Shown in pieces: positions 53,608 through 62,310 of a DNA stretch of 64,000 nucleotides. Origin of the DNA: Pseudaeromonas sp041911695 (lineage in GTDB: Bacteria > Pseudomonadota > Gammaproteobacteria > Enterobacterales > Aeromonadaceae); assembly GCA_041911695.1 (NCBI GenBank), contig JAYROM010000144.1, forward strand, positions 17,283 to 81,282. The letters are read 5' to 3'. The notes beneath the pieces are model-generated. The model saw only the letters and a program-made list of their open reading frames with translations. It did not search any database and was not told where the DNA came from. Numbering within the stretch: position 1 is the stretch's first letter; each line of letters opens with the position of its first letter. Made by a program: the position numbers and the translations under genes.

Positions 53608-56600
53608 TTACTTGGTCGCGGCGGCCGCAGAGCTCGCAGCCTTGAACGGCGAGAAGATGCGCCCGGTCTCATTGATCTTGGGTTGGTCCAGCGTACCACT
53701 GACCTGGAAGCGGATCTCGGTGATCACATCAATCACCGGCGACAGCAGACGTGAGGCGGCCAGTACATAGACGCCGGTCACCGGGGTGACGGCAAAGGCG
53801 GTGGCCAGTGACAGGCCATTGGTAAATTGCGGGGTAAAACGCATCTGATAGTCAATTGCACCGTTGGGCAGAGACAACTGCCCGGCACCGCGCAGATCCC
53901 CCGCATCCGCCTGCAGCAGCAGATCACTGTTATGCCAGACGCCATCGCTGATCTCGCCGGTGAAACCCAGCTTGCGGAAGAACAACCCCTTCTCGAACAG
54001 ATCTCGGAAGTCGAGATTCAAGCGCCGCACAATCGAATGCAATGAAAACAGTGACAGCACCCGTGCGCTGGGTGAGTCAATGTTGCGCAGCAGCCCCTCT
54101 GCGGTCTCAAACCGGGTTTCCCCCTCCAGGGTCGGCCAGTCCAGCCGGTAAAGCGGCCCCTGCCAACGCAAACTGGCCTCACCATGCGCCTTGGTGCCAC
54201 CCAGACTCGGCGCATAGCCCAACGCCTTCATCCCACTTTCCATATCGGCCGCATCCAATCGCAGATGGAGTGCGCTGCGCGACTGGTCATTGGTGATCAA
54301 CCACTGCGCAGCCCCGGTCAGTCGATTCTTGCCCTGCTGCAGGCTGAAATGCGGGATCTCCACCCCTTGGGCGGTCGGTGTAATTTGGGCATCGACATGC
54401 CCCAATTGCATGGTATTGAACTGACAGCGTTGGCAATTGAAGTTCAGTGCCGGCCATCCGGCCAGGATCTCACGTTGCGCCGCCAGCGAGGGCATCGGCG
54501 TGGTCGTGGTGATCGCGGGCGAGGCCGTCCGCCAATGCAAGGCGCGCAGATCGACATCCAGCGGCTGATCGTCAAACTGGCGAATTTCACCCTGTGCCTC
54601 ATCCGCCGACAGCTGCCAGCGCAGACCATGCACCTGGGCGTTCGCCGCAATCTGTACCTGATGCCAAGGTTGGGCAGCCCAGGTCAAGGTATCGGTCGAC
54701 AGATGCAGACTCTGTTCGGCCGGCAACCAGTGACCCAGCAGATCGGCCCCCTCGGTCACCTGGCGCGGCAATGCCTGCCACCAGGCCTGCCAGGCGTCAG
54801 CATCCAGTTGGGGCAGCAGTAACTCGAGATGCGCGGGCGACCACTCGGTGCCGCCCGGCAACAGATCCTGATTACCCAGCCAGAAACGACTGAAGCGTTG
54901 CTTGTCCGTTGACCAATCGGCCTGCAGACGCCAACCTGGCGCCCAGTCGCCACTCAATTGCGCCTGTTGCAGGTTGCCACTCAGTCCTACATGCAACGGC
55001 CGCCGCTCGCTGGCGAGCTTGCCATACGGTGCCGGCACCTGTAGCGCCAGCCCCTGCAAATCACTCTGCCACTGACCGTTATAATCCACCCCACCCGGGT
55101 GCACCCGCAGATCCAGTTTGCCGTGCCAGTTAGTGGCCCCCTGCAAGGTCTGCTGCAGCGCTGCCGGTAATAGACTGTCGCCGCTGCGCCAGCGACCGCG
55201 CATCCCCAGATTGACCTGATAGCCATCCGCCTGCTGCTGCCCCTGGTAATCCAACGTCAGTGGCTGGCCCCACAACTTGGCGGTAAGGTTGCTAAAGTGG
55301 GTCTCCTGATCGCTAAACCACAGATCACCGGTCACCTGCTCCAGCGGCAACCCCAGCGCCGCCACCTGCAGGCGGTTCTGATTGAAATGCACATTGCCGA
55401 GCATCTTGACCGGATCGCCTGACAGCGGAATCACCAGTTGCAACTGGCCGGTCAGCGGCTTAGTGATCGGCAACGCCTTCATCGCCGCACCGACCGAGTC
55501 GGCCACCCCGGAGTGGCGCAGGTAATCCTGCACGGCGGCCGCCTCACCCTCGATATCGGCATTGATATACAGCGCGCTGTCTTCCGCCAGGGTCGGGAAC
55601 CAGGCAAAGATCCGGCCACTGTGCGCCTGACCGAGACGCGCCTGCTGACTGCGCATCTCCAGCTCATCATTGTGAAACAGCAGATCCAGCGACAGATCAT
55701 CGAGCGGTTGCCAGGCCGGATCGAATTGGAAACGCGCATGGCGCAGCGGTACCGCGACCTGGAACACACCGCCGCCATCATGGTATGGAAACTCATCCAG
55801 CGGGCCATTCCATAACAGGGTGGCACCATCGACCTGGCCCTTTTGCAGCGCGGCGGTCAGGTAGTCCACCAGTGGCTGGCCCATCGCCAGCCGCGGGTAA
55901 TATCGCCAGGCCTGGCCGGCATCCTGCAGGTCAATGCTGGCCAACAGGGAGAGGTGCGGCGACGCCTGTGCGGGCAAGGTCAGGGTGAACTGGCCCTGGC
56001 TATGCAGCACCGGGGTCTTCACCTCGACGGCCTCACTGGACAGCGACCAACCGGTCGGCGTCTGCTGCCACTGCAGGGTGGCCGAGGCCTGCTGCAAGGG
56101 AATGTCCGCCGGGAACAGCGGCCCCACCCGCAGGGTCTGCTCGCCCATCTGCAGCGCCAGCCTCCCTTCATGCGGGGTCAGGCGCAGGTCGCCATCCAGC
56201 TGGGCCACGCCGGGCAGTTTGTCCCACTGCTGCCAACTGACCTGCTGCAAGCGGGTGGTCAGTTGCCAGTCATCGCTGCCCAGTTGGTGCTGCAAACGAA
56301 TATTGTCGAGCAAACCATGCGGTTGCAGATGACGCAGCCAGTTATCGGTCAGCGAATGCTCACCACTGAGCAACGCCAACGCCGGTGCGACGGCCTGCAG
56401 ACTCACCGGGTCCAGTACCCCATCCAGGCGAGCCCCTTCCCGGTCGAGCTGCATCTGCCAGGGCTGCCACGCGCCATTATCACGCTGAACCTGCAATCCG
56501 TCGGTCAGCAATTGCCAGCCCGCCGGACTGGCCTTCCACTGCACCGTGCCACCACGCAAGGCGACCGACTGCGCGCGCCCTTCGGCGTGCCAGTGCAGAC

Positions 56601-57417
56601 GGTTCTCCCCGGGTTGCAGCTGGATCAGTTGCCACTGCCCCGCCGCGCGGGTCAACCACAAACGGAAATCGGCATCTCCGTGCAGGTTGGCCGTGCGGGC
56701 AGGCAGTAACCCAGGGCGGGTCTGGATAAACACTTGCCCCGCTAATTGGGCTGGCGCAGATCCCGCCCCCTCGAGATGGGTAATCAGCTGCAGGCGACTG
56801 GCCACCCCCGGGTGGTCAAACGCCAGCCACCCTTCACCATCGTGGTGTTGGCCGTCGTTTTGCCAGTGTAGTTGTTCGATACGCAAGGTACTGAGCACGG
56901 TATGGTCAGTCAGCAGTTGCAGCGTGGTGTTGTCGAACACCACCGCATCCACCTGCTCGAGTAGCAGGCGAGCCAACGGTTGCCAGTCAGTCGGGGTGCT
57001 GGCCGGCTGGGCGGATTGTTGCTGCAACCAGCGACTATCCAGTTGCACGGTGACGCCGCTAAAACGGGCCTCACCAAGTTGCAGGCGTTGTGCTAGCAGG
57101 CTGTACCAGGGGCGGATGGCGAATTCGGCATGTTGCACCTGCAGCTGCCAGCCCACCGCCGGCACGCCCGCCGCCGGCTGCGGGGCTAGGTGCAGCCCCT
57201 GCACCGTGATGACCGGCCCGGCATCGCGCCAGCCGATACCCAGGGTGTCGACCCCGGCCTGTAGCGGGGTGTCACGCAGCAGGTAGCCGAGAACCGCCTG
57301 CCGCTGCGCCTGCACCCATGGCATCCCCGAGCGGGCAAAGGTGACCAGAATGGCCAGCACCAGCAGCACCACTGCTGCCAGTTGCCAGGCATGAAACAGG
57401 GTGCGGCGGACGACCAC
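53608..57417 (-). CDS. yhdP: AsmA-like intermembrane phospholipid transport protein YhdP
   Basis: YhdP (1269 residues, E. coli 1266) is an AsmA-family protein anchored in the inner membrane by one helix (about 10-28, AWQLAAVVLLVLAILVTFA) with a huge beta-groove body spanning the periplasm. With TamB and YdbH it moves phospholipids to the outer membrane. The C-terminal part (DFRDLFEKGLFFRKLGFTGEI...YQMRFTPQFTNGLSLATAFAVTPVTGVYVLAASRLLSPVID...YQVSGTLDQP-like) is diagnostic. The start is a GTG that shares its first base with the rng stop codon (TAGTG), implying coupling. Confidence 0.95.
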   Translation of the reverse strand: MVVRRTLFHAWQLAAVVLLVLAILVTFARSGMPWVQAQRQAVLGYLLRDTPLQAGVDTLGIGWRDAGPVITVQGLHLAPQPAAGVPAVGWQLQVQHAEFAIRPWYSLLAQRLQLGEARFSGVTVQLDSRWLQQQSAQPASTPTDWQPLARLLLEQVDAVVFDNTTLQLLTDHTVLSTLRIEQLHWQNDGQHHDGEGWLAFDHPGVASRLQLITHLEGAGSAPAQLAGQVFIQTRPGLLPARTANLHGDADFRLWLTRAAGQWQLIQLQPGENRLHWHAEGRAQSVALRGGTVQWKASPAGWQLLTDGLQVQRDNGAWQPWQMQLDREGARLDGVLDPVSLQAVAPALALLSGEHSLTDNWLRHLQPHGLLDNIRLQHQLGSDDWQLTTRLQQVSWQQWDKLPGVAQLDGDLRLTPHEGRLALQMGEQTLRVGPLFPADIPLQQASATLQWQQTPTGWSLSSEAVEVKTPVLHSQGQFTLTLPAQASPHLSLLASIDLQDAGQAWRYYPRLAMGQPLVDYLTAALQKGQVDGATLLWNGPLDEFPYHDGGGVFQVAVPLRHARFQFDPAWQPLDDLSLDLLFHNDELEMRSQQARLGQAHSGRIFAWFPTLAEDSALYINADIEGEAAAVQDYLRHSGVADSVGAAMKALPITKPLTGQLQLVIPLSGDPVKMLGNVHFNQNRLQVAALGLPLEQVTGDLWFSDQETHFSNLTAKLWGQPLTLDYQGQQQADGYQVNLGMRGRWRSGDSLLPAALQQTLQGATNWHGKLDLRVHPGGVDYNGQWQSDLQGLALQVPAPYGKLASERRPLHVGLSGNLQQAQLSGDWAPGWRLQADWSTDKQRFSRFWLGNQDLLPGGTEWSPAHLELLLPQLDADAWQAWWQALPRQVTEGADLLGHWLPAEQSLHLSTDTLTWAAQPWHQVQIAANAQVHGLRWQLSADEAQGEIRQFDDQPLDVDLRALHWRTASPAITTTTPMPSLAAQREILAGWPALNFNCQRCQFNTMQLGHVDAQITPTAQGVEIPHFSLQQGKNRLTGAAQWLITNDQSRSALHLRLDAADMESGMKALGYAPSLGGTKAHGEASLRWQGPLYRLDWPTLEGETRFETAEGLLRNIDSPSARVLSLFSLHSIVRRLNLDFRDLFEKGLFFRKLGFTGEISDGVWHNSDLLLQADAGDLRGAGQLSLPNGAIDYQMRFTPQFTNGLSLATAFAVTPVTGVYVLAASRLLSPVIDVITEIRFQVSGTLDQPKINETGRIFSPFKAASSAAAATK

Positions 57418-58886
57418 TACATCATTACCACATCAAACTGTTCCTGGCTGTACATGGGTTCGGCCTGCACTTTGACCTGCTTGCCGATAAACACTTCCAG
57501 TTCAGCCAGACTATGCGACTCTTCCACATGCAACGCCTCGGCGACCTGTAACGAGGCATAGACCACGAACTGGTCGGCATCGTAGGCGCGGTTGACGCGC
57601 AGGATCTCGCGCAGGATCTCGTAGCACACCGACTCCACGGTCTTGACCCGGCCTCGCCCCTTACACTCCGGACACTCGGAGCAGAGGATATGTTCCAGGC
57701 TTTCGCGGGTCCGCTTGCGCGTCATCTCGACCAGGCCGAGATGCGAGAAACCATTGACCGAGGTTTTGGCCCGATCGCGCGCCAACGCCAGCTCCAGGCT
57801 CTGCAGCACGCGGCGGCGGTGATCTTCAGACTGCATGTCGATAAAATCGATGATGATGATGCCGCCCAGGTTGCGCAGACGCAGTTGGCGGGCAATCGCG
57901 GCGGTGGCCTCGATATTGGTATTGAAGATGGTCTCTTCGAGATTGCGGTGACCAACAAAGGCACCGGTATTGATATCGATGGTGGTCATCGCCTCGGTCT
58001 GATCGATGATGAGATAACCACCCGACTTCAGCTCAACCTTGCGCTCCAGCGCGCGCTGAATTTCATTCTCGACATCATGCAAGTCAAAAATCGGCGACTC
58101 GCCGGCATAGTAGTCGAGCTTTTCCACCATTTCTGGCACGAACTCTTCGGTGAACAGCTTGAGCTGCTCGAAGGTCTGCCGCGAATCGACGCGGATTTTG
58201 TCCAGATCGGCGCCCACGAAGTCACGCAAGATGCGAAACGCCAGCGACAGATCTTCATACAGCACGCTGCAGGCCTTGCGCGCCTGACGCCGCTCCAACA
58301 CCTTGCGCCACAAGCGCTTGAGGAATTGTGTATCTTGCTCCAACTCGCGCTCGCCCACCCCTTCGGCCGCGGTACGCACGATGAAGCCGCCCAGTTCGTC
58401 GACCTGGCGCGATACGATATTTTTCAACCGCTCGCGTTCGTTCTCGCTGTCGATACGTTGCGAAACCCCGACATGCGCACTGCCAGGCATAAAGACCAGA
58501 TAACGGGAGGGCAGCGTAATGTCGGTCGTCAGGCGGGCCCCCTTGGTACTGATCGGGTCTTTGACCACCTGCACCATGATGTCCTGCCCCTGGCGCACCA
58601 GTTCAGCAATATTGCCGACCTGAAAGTGCTCCTTCTCACGCACGTCGACACACTCAGTGTGCGGCACGATATCCGAGGCGTGCAAAAAGGCCGCCTTGTC
58701 CATGCCGATATCGACAAAGGCAGCCTGCATGCCGGGCAGCACGCGGCTGATCTTGCCCTTGTAGATGTTGCCAACCAGCCCGCGGCGGGCCTGACGCTCG
58801 ATATGCACCTCCTGCAAGGTGCCGTGTTCAACCAACGCGACCCGGGTTTCCGAGGGCGTGACGTTTACCAGAAGCTCTGTCGACAT
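57417..58886 (-). CDS. rng: Ribonuclease G
   Basis: RNase G (489 residues, identical length in E. coli) matures the 5' end of 16S rRNA and starts decay of some mRNAs. It has an S1 domain (about 35-130, GNIYKGKISRVLPGMQAAFVDIG), the RNase H-like and DNase I-like catalytic core with metal-binding acids (DINTGAFVG, IIIDFIDM), and the zinc link CSECPECKGRG. It lacks the long C-terminal scaffold of RNase E, which makes it RNase G. It lies between maf and yhdP, the conserved mreBCD-maf-rng-yhdP string. Confidence 0.98.
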   Translation of the reverse strand: MSTELLVNVTPSETRVALVEHGTLQEVHIERQARRGLVGNIYKGKISRVLPGMQAAFVDIGMDKAAFLHASDIVPHTECVDVREKEHFQVGNIAELVRQGQDIMVQVVKDPISTKGARLTTDITLPSRYLVFMPGSAHVGVSQRIDSENERERLKNIVSRQVDELGGFIVRTAAEGVGERELEQDTQFLKRLWRKVLERRQARKACSVLYEDLSLAFRILRDFVGADLDKIRVDSRQTFEQLKLFTEEFVPEMVEKLDYYAGESPIFDLHDVENEIQRALERKVELKSGGYLIIDQTEAMTTIDINTGAFVGHRNLEETIFNTNIEATAAIARQLRLRNLGGIIIIDFIDMQSEDHRRRVLQSLELALARDRAKTSVNGFSHLGLVEMTRKRTRESLEHILCSECPECKGRGRVKTVESVCYEILREILRVNRAYDADQFVVYASLQVAEALHVEESHSLAELEVFIGKQVKVQAEPMYSQEQFDVVMM

Positions 58887-58910
58887 GGGTACATCCTTGG
58901 CGGCACCCTG

Positions 58911-59483
58911 TCAGCACAGACAGGTATGCAGCAACTCATCGGTTTCTGGCAATGGCAAACCCACCACTGCACTATAACTGCCAGCGAGATAAGTCACGAA
59001 CTTACCGGCGATCCCCTGGATACCGTAGCCCCCCGCCTTATCCGCTGGCTCGCCTGTCTGCCAGTATGCCGCAATTTCTGCCTCGTTCACCGCGCGAAAG
59101 GTCACGTCTGTCACCACCCGACGTACCGCAACACCGCCGGCATAGGCCAGCGCGACAGCAGTCATCACCTGATGGGTACGACCCGACAAACGGCGCATCA
59201 TGGTGGCAGCATGCGCCTGATCCCTCGGCTTTTCCAGCACGTCACCGTCGACCACCACAATGGTATCGGCCCCGAGCACCGGGCGGGCCCCGGCACAGAC
59301 CTGCCAACCGGCCAGCGCCTTGTCACCGGCCAGACGGGTGACATAGTCGGCCGCCGCTTCCTGTTCTGCACGACACTCGACGACCTCCACGCGCAGAACC
59401 TCAAACGCGACGCCCAGTTGGGTCAGCAGTTCACGTCGCCGCGGCGAGGCCGAGGCCAGATAAATGGCGGGTAAGGTATTCAT
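58911..59483 (-). CDS. maf: Maf-like dTTP/UTP pyrophosphatase (YhdE type)
   Basis: A 190-residue Maf protein, a nucleotide pyrophosphatase that removes abnormal or excess pyrimidine triphosphates. Signatures are the N-terminal ASASPRRRELL, VLGADTIVVVDG with the catalytic Asp, and GGYGIQGIAGKFV. ATG 59483 overlaps the mreD stop by 4 bases; the longer frame would run through mreD. The mreD-maf-rng context points to the YhdE (Maf1) subgroup acting on dTTP and UTP. Confidence 0.95.
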   Translation of the reverse strand: MNTLPAIYLASASPRRRELLTQLGVAFEVLRVEVVECRAEQEAAADYVTRLAGDKALAGWQVCAGARPVLGADTIVVVDGDVLEKPRDQAHAATMMRRLSGRTHQVMTAVALAYAGGVAVRRVVTDVTFRAVNEAEIAAYWQTGEPADKAGGYGIQGIAGKFVTYLAGSYSAVVGLPLPETDELLHTCLC

Positions 59484-59965
59484 CGAATATGAAACCGACG
59501 ACGCAGACGTCGCAATAATAAGAATGCGGCAGGCCACAGCACCATGGTGCTGAGCGAAGTCCAGAACAGGCGATAGTTGAGGGTGACCACGCCGAACAGG
59601 TGTTCGGCCCAGAACACCGTCAACTGGCCAAGCAAACTGACACAACCGATGACCAGCGCCTGTTGCCAGACCGAGAAGTTACGGATCTTCTGGAACTGCA
59701 ACGCCACCACATAGGCCATGATCGCCATCGACAGCGCATGCACGCCCAACGTCGAACCGAGCAGGATATCCAGCAGCAAACCACAGACCCAGGCAGTGCC
59801 GATGTTGACGCGATGCGGCAGGGCGATCACCCAATACAACACCACCAGCACCAGCCAGTCCGGCCGGTGATGATCGAGCAGTGCCGGCATCGGCAGTATG
59901 GTCAACAGCAGGGCCAGCAGCATGGTCAGATAGATTGACCCCGTGCCATGTCCGGTAATATTCAT
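59480..59965 (-). CDS. mreD: Rod shape-determining protein MreD
   Basis: MreD (161 residues) is a small polytopic inner-membrane protein of the elongasome. Five or six hydrophobic helices are seen (for example LTMLLALLLTILPMPALL, WLVLVVLYWVIALP, WVCGLLLDILLG), with the conserved GLLLDILLGSTLGVHAL segment. It overlaps mreC by 4 bases and maf by 4 bases, so translation of the string is coupled. Confidence 0.96.
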   Translation of the reverse strand: MNITGHGTGSIYLTMLLALLLTILPMPALLDHHRPDWLVLVVLYWVIALPHRVNIGTAWVCGLLLDILLGSTLGVHALSMAIMAYVVALQFQKIRNFSVWQQALVIGCVSLLGQLTVFWAEHLFGVVTLNYRLFWTSLSTMVLWPAAFLLLRRLRRRFHIR

Positions 59966-61056
59966 CGCGGATTCTCCTGCGTACCTGGCGGCGTCACCGG
60001 CGGTTGCGCCGTCGGCACCGCCGTTTTGCGCGCGGCCGGCTTGTTGGTAACAGGCTTGTTCACGACCGGCTTACTGATGACCGGCTTGGCTGAGGCGGAG
60101 GCCTTGCGCGCAGGCACCGCAGTGGCGGCGCTATTGGTGGCGGGCGTCACTGCGGTCGCCGTCGCCGCACTGGTCGCCAGCGCCGCACTGGCCGCCGGCA
60201 GACCGCCAACCGGCACCGTCGCCGGGCGAGCGGCGACCGTCTCTGGCCACAGCAACAGCAGATAACGTAACCGATCCAGCGAGGCGAGCGGCACCGCCTT
60301 GACATCGGCAAACGGCTTGCCCTCTTCCGAAGAGACACGGGTGACCTTGGCCACCGGATAGCCCATCGGGAAGCGGCCGCCGAGGCCAGAGGTGACCAGC
60401 AGATCACCTTCACGCACATCGGCACTGCGCGGCACATTCTTCAGCATCAGCTCGTCGAGCTGGCCGGTGCCACCGGCGATGGCGCGAATATCATTGCGCA
60501 TGATGCGCACCGGAATGGCATGGCTCAGGTCGGTAATCAGCAGGACACGACTGGTGGTCTTGCCCACTGCAATCACCTGGCCAACCACCCCTTGATCATT
60601 GACCACCGGCTGGCCTTCGAACACGCCATTGCGTTCGCCACGGTCGATCACCACCTGGTGGATAAACGGATCCGAATCGACGGCCAGAATTTCCGCCACC
60701 ATCTTGCGCGAATCAGCCTGCAGCGGCGAACCGAGCAGACTGCGCAGACGTTCATTTTCCTGGGTCAGCTGCTGCGTGCGCAGCAGATCACTGCGCAGCA
60801 GGAACAGTTGCTGCTCCAGGCGCCGGTTGTCTTCAATCAACTCGCTGCGGGTCTTGATCTGTTCGCTGACGCCATCCGCCAGCTTGCGCGGCGTATCGGC
60901 GAGATAAATCAGCGGACTGACAAAGGAGTCCAGATAGAGGCGTACACCGGAGAACTGGTGAAAGCGTGCATCGGCCACAATCAGACCCACCGAAAAGACC
61001 ACGGCGAGGAATAAACGGGTTTGCAGGGCGAGGCCCCGACCAAAGATAGGATTCAT
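59962..61056 (-). CDS. mreC: Rod shape-determining protein MreC
   Basis: MreC (364 residues) is a bitopic protein that links MreB to PBP2 in the periplasm. It has a short cytoplasmic start, one membrane helix (about 11-27), a coiled coil (about 65-110, QIKTRSELIEDNRRLEQQLFLLRSDLLRTQQLTQENERLRSLLG) and beta domains with VVDQGVVGQV-like and GDLLVTSGLGGRFPMGYPVAKV segments. The last 85 or so residues are Ala/Thr/Pro/Lys-rich, with repeats of the type KPVxxKPVxNKP, and probably disordered. Confidence 0.97.
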   Translation of the reverse strand: MNPIFGRGLALQTRLFLAVVFSVGLIVADARFHQFSGVRLYLDSFVSPLIYLADTPRKLADGVSEQIKTRSELIEDNRRLEQQLFLLRSDLLRTQQLTQENERLRSLLGSPLQADSRKMVAEILAVDSDPFIHQVVIDRGERNGVFEGQPVVNDQGVVGQVIAVGKTTSRVLLITDLSHAIPVRIMRNDIRAIAGGTGQLDELMLKNVPRSADVREGDLLVTSGLGGRFPMGYPVAKVTRVSSEEGKPFADVKAVPLASLDRLRYLLLLWPETVAARPATVPVGGLPAASAALATSAATATAVTPATNSAATAVPARKASASAKPVISKPVVNKPVTNKPAARKTAVPTAQPPVTPPGTQENPR

Positions 61057-61104
61057 GCCATCCGCTAACAGGAAACCGGCCCGCTAGGGGCCGGCTTGCT
61101 GATT

Positions 61105-62148
61105 TTATTCGTAGTGGAACAGGTCGCCGCCATGCATATCGATGAGCTCCAGCGCCCTGCCGCCGCCACGGGCCACGCAGGTCAACGGGTCATCCGCCAC
61201 CACGACCGGGATGCCGGTCTCTTGCATCAGCAGACGATCGAGGTCACGCAGCAGCGCACCACCACCGGTCAGCACCATGCCCTTTTCGGAGATGTCGGAG
61301 GCCAGTTCCGGCGGCGACTGCTCGAGCGCAACCATCACTGCACTGACGATACCGGTCAGCGGCTCCTGCAGGGCTTCCAGGATTTCGTTTGAGTTCAGGG
61401 TAAAGCTGCGCGGTACCCCTTCGGCCAGGTTACGGCCGCGGACTTCGATTTCACGCACTTCGTCGCCCGGATAGGCCGAACCGATCTCGTGCTTGATGCG
61501 TTCCGCGGTGGCTTCACCGATCAGGCTGCCGTAGTTACGACGGACATAGCTGATGATGGCTTCATCGAACTTGTCACCACCGATACGCACGGAGGAGGAG
61601 TAAACCACGCCGTTCAGCGAGATAATGGCCACTTCGGTGGTCCCGCCACCGATATCCACCACCATGGAGCCGGTTGCTTCAGACACCGGCAGGCCAGCCC
61701 CGATTGCCGCAGCCATCGGCTCGTCAATCAGATAGACCTCGCGGGCACCGGCACCCTGGGCGGATTCCTTGATCGCACGGCGTTCAACCTGGGTTGAACC
61801 GCACGGTACGCACACCAGCACACGCGGGCTCGGGCGCAGGAAGTTGTTGTCATGCACCTGCTTGATGAAGTGCTGCAGCATCTTTTCGGTGACATAGAAA
61901 TCGGCGATCACGCCATCCTTCATCGGACGAATGGCCGCGATATTGCCCGGGGTACGACCCAGCATCAGCTTGGCCGCATGGCCGACCGCCGCCACCGATT
62001 TGGCGTTCCCGCCGCGATCCTGACGGATGGCGACGACAGACGGCTCGTTCAGCACAATGCCTTTGCCTTTGACATAAATCAGCGTGTTGGCAGTACCCAG
62101 GTCGATCGACAGATCGTTGGAAAACAAGCCTCTGAGATTCTTGAACAT
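61105..62148 (-). CDS. mreB: Rod shape-determining protein MreB (bacterial actin)
   Basis: MreB (347 residues, identical length in E. coli) polymerises on the inner membrane and directs lateral wall synthesis. ATG 62148 gives the conserved membrane-binding start MFKNLRGLFSNDLSIDLGTANTLIY. ATP-site motifs are phosphate 1 DLGTAN, phosphate 2 VVDIGGGTTEVAI and adenosine MVLTGGGALLRDLD. The frame is open upstream to 62268, but the upstream part is not MreB-like. It is the first gene of mreBCD, 48 bases ahead of mreC. Confidence 0.99.
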   Translation of the reverse strand: MFKNLRGLFSNDLSIDLGTANTLIYVKGKGIVLNEPSVVAIRQDRGGNAKSVAAVGHAAKLMLGRTPGNIAAIRPMKDGVIADFYVTEKMLQHFIKQVHDNNFLRPSPRVLVCVPCGSTQVERRAIKESAQGAGAREVYLIDEPMAAAIGAGLPVSEATGSMVVDIGGGTTEVAIISLNGVVYSSSVRIGGDKFDEAIISYVRRNYGSLIGEATAERIKHEIGSAYPGDEVREIEVRGRNLAEGVPRSFTLNSNEILEALQEPLTGIVSAVMVALEQSPPELASDISEKGMVLTGGGALLRDLDRLLMQETGIPVVVADDPLTCVARGGGRALELIDMHGGDLFHYE

Positions 62149-62310
62149 GGTAACGGGGGATCCTGGAATGTTGAGACTGGAGAAAAACCGGCCCACTTTA
62201 CCAATCCCCCGCCCAATCGGCAAGCAAACCGCCCTGCGCCGGGAGCGGCGTCGCATCTGGGGCGGCACGATTGGCCGCCCGAATGTAAGGATTAGTTATC
62301 CACAAGCCGG

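Noticed and set aside
57690..59474. 594-codon plus-strand ORF opposite rng and maf
   Set aside because: Spans two well-supported minus-strand genes and their spacer; composition is that of an antisense frame.
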